A stretch of DNA of 6,296 nucleotides, taken from CAYRIF01 sp964424205. Its GTDB lineage: Bacteria; Bacteroidota; Bacteroidia; Cytophagales; Cyclobacteriaceae. Within the stretch, counting starts at the first letter, position 1; every line of letters begins with the position of its first letter. Both the position numbers and the translations under genes were made by a program. The notes beneath the pieces were generated by a model. It had not been told where the DNA came from. It did no database searches and was given only the letters and a program-made list of their open reading frames with translations. The DNA is taken from NCBI GenBank assembly GCA_964424205.1, contig CAYRIF010000223.1, positions 1 through 6,296 of the forward strand, written 5' to 3'. Of the stretch, positions 5,574 to 6,296 are shown piece by piece.

Positions 5574-5587
5574 GTTACTAAAGTAAC
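5574..5587. promoter_or_regulatory. Perfect inverted repeat overlapping the TerB-like gene promoter (candidate operator)
   Basis: GTTACT-AA-AGTAAC is a perfect dyad with 6-bp arms and a 2-bp centre. It covers the whole proposed -7 element (5578-5585) of the minus-strand TerB-like gene and lies 18 bp before its ATG. That position suits binding of a dimeric repressor. No regulator gene is adjacent within the window, so operator function is inference; an AT-rich 14-bp dyad can also arise by chance. Confidence 0.35.
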
Positions 5588-5607
5588 CAAAAATTGTATA
5601 AAAACAA
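5578..5607 (-). promoter_or_regulatory. Bacteroidota-type promoter for the TerB-like gene
   Basis: On the minus strand TTGT (5607-5604) is followed after 18 nt by TACTTTAG (5585-5578), one mismatch from TAnnTTTG. The -7 element ends 21 nt before the ATG at 5556. The position and spacing fit the Bacteroidota -33/-7 promoter class, which suggests the gene is not only read from lspA; I see no terminator between lspA and this gene. Confidence 0.4.
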
Positions 5608-5655
5608 TAATTAGTATTAATAATTCTATGAAAAGGGTTTGTGTACTGTTAAAAG

Positions 5656-6296
5656 CTATTCTGCAGGAGTTGTTTCTGTCCCTGCTTCAGCTTCTTGCAT
5701 GCTGCTTGTTTCAGTGGTCTGTTCTTCAGTACGGTTAGCAAAAAATCGTTTTTGCATAAGTAGAATGATTGCTACTCCAATGAAAATGGACGCATCTGCC
5801 ACGTTAAATATAGGCCATAGAAACAGGTATTTGCCACCCCAGAATGGCACCCATTCAGCAACGGGACCAGACCAAATGTCGAAGTAAAACATGTCCACCA
5901 CCTTCCCATGAAACCAAGGAGTAGGCGCATCAACCGGGGAATTATCAAATATAACACCATAAAATGCACTATCAATCACGTTGCCTATGGCGCCAGCTAA
6001 AATCAAAGCAACACACCAAATAAGTCCTTGGTGCACTTTTTGTTTGGCTAGGTAATAGATATAGTAACCGATACCAAACATGGCAAACAAACGAAATGTG
6101 GTGAGCACTACTTTAAAGTTTTTAAAATCAGGATTGATGCCAAAAGCCATGCCAGGGTTTTCAGTATGGTGTATTTTAAACCAGTCTCCAATCACTTTAA
6201 ACTCTTCGCCCAAAGCCATATGATTGTGGACCGCAAACTTGACTACCTGGTCAAGTATGATTACCGCCAGACTTAATACATAATATTTAAAGTAAT
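5656..6296 (-). CDS. lspA: Lipoprotein signal peptidase (signal peptidase II), N-terminus beyond window
   Basis: LspA is an inner-membrane aspartyl protease that removes signal peptides from prolipoproteins after diacylglyceryl transfer. The frame stays open from the stop at 5656 to the window edge, with 25 full codons upstream of the internal ATG at 6219. They read 'YVLSLAVIILDQVVKFAV...', which contains the conserved L-D-Q-x-x-K motif of the first transmembrane helix. The ATG at 6219 is therefore internal and the true start lies outside. Further motifs, numbered from that Met: 'HHTENPGMAFG' (17-27), 'LAGAIGNVIDS' (74-84) with the first catalytic Asp at codon 5971-5973, 'GKVVDMFYF' (105-113), and 'PIFNVADASI' (136-145) with the second catalytic Asp at codon 5794-5796. 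Four hydrophobic segments are expected and seen. The long loop between the catalytic aspartates and Ser where many LspA have Arg (GNxIDR) look like the Bacteroidota form. After the last helix there is a hydrophilic Glu/Thr-rich tail of about 25 residues. It should process both lipoproteins encoded in this window. Confidence 0.96.
   Translation of the reverse strand, partial: YFKYYVLSLAVIILDQVVKFAVHNHMALGEEFKVIGDWFKIHHTENPGMAFGINPDFKNFKVVLTTFRLFAMFGIGYYIYYLAKQKVHQGLIWCVALILAGAIGNVIDSAFYGVIFDNSPVDAPTPWFHGKVVDMFYFDIWSGPVAEWVPFWGGKYLFLWPIFNVADASIFIGVAIILLMQKRFFANRTEEQTTETSSMQEAEAGTETTPAE

Noticed and set aside
5656..6219. LspA as a complete 187-aa protein starting at 6219
   Set aside because: The frame continues to the window edge and encodes the conserved LDQxxK first helix, so the gene is truncated by the window and not short.

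Overview
The window looks like a stretch of chromosome from a Bacteroidota (Flavobacteriia/Cytophagia-like) bacterium. The DNA is AT-rich. No start codon has a clear Shine-Dalgarno sequence; the leaders are A-rich. Several upstream regions carry plausible Bacteroidota-type -33/-7 promoters (TTG, about 19 nt, TAnnTTTG-like). LspA has the long insertion and 'GNVIDS' motif I associate with Bacteroidota, and two genes encode lipoproteins with the SC lipobox common in this phylum. I see no insertion sequence, phage gene, tRNA, rRNA or CRISPR array.

Layout from left to right. Positions 1-99 are a short edge region in which a partial reading frame is possible but unresolved. A strong hairpin terminator (100-126) follows. 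It ends a minus-strand gene (153-1253) for a 366-residue lipoprotein I cannot assign. A 320-bp divergent intergenic region (1254-1573) separates this from a plus-strand run of three genes: a HerA/FtsK-superfamily DUF853 (YjgR-like) ATPase (1574-3154), rdgB/HAM1 nucleotide-sanitising pyrophosphatase (3160-3738) and udk uridine kinase (3763-4386). The first two are 5 nt apart and the third follows after 24 nt, so this is probably an operon, possibly with an extra promoter before udk. A bidirectional terminator (4388-4415) lies between udk and the convergent minus-strand genes.

The right part is all minus strand. In transcription order it holds lspA (signal peptidase II, N-terminus cut by the window edge), a small TerB-like protein (5122-5556) and a lipoprotein with an Asp/Ala-rich linker and a TonB C-terminal domain (4434-5030). 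The two downstream genes each appear to have their own promoter, and that of the TerB-like gene is overlaid by a perfect inverted repeat (5574-5587).

Functionally this is mostly ordinary housekeeping: nucleotide pool cleaning (RdgB), pyrimidine salvage (Udk) and lipoprotein maturation (LspA, which should process both lipoproteins seen here). The ATPase, the TerB-like protein and the two lipoproteins are the less understood parts. I found no convincing evidence of a new multi-gene system. The items most worth a second look are the TonB-domain lipoprotein with its uncharged-to-acidic linker, the TerB-like protein with its gapless internal duplication and possible operator, and the ATPase with a poly-arginine tail.
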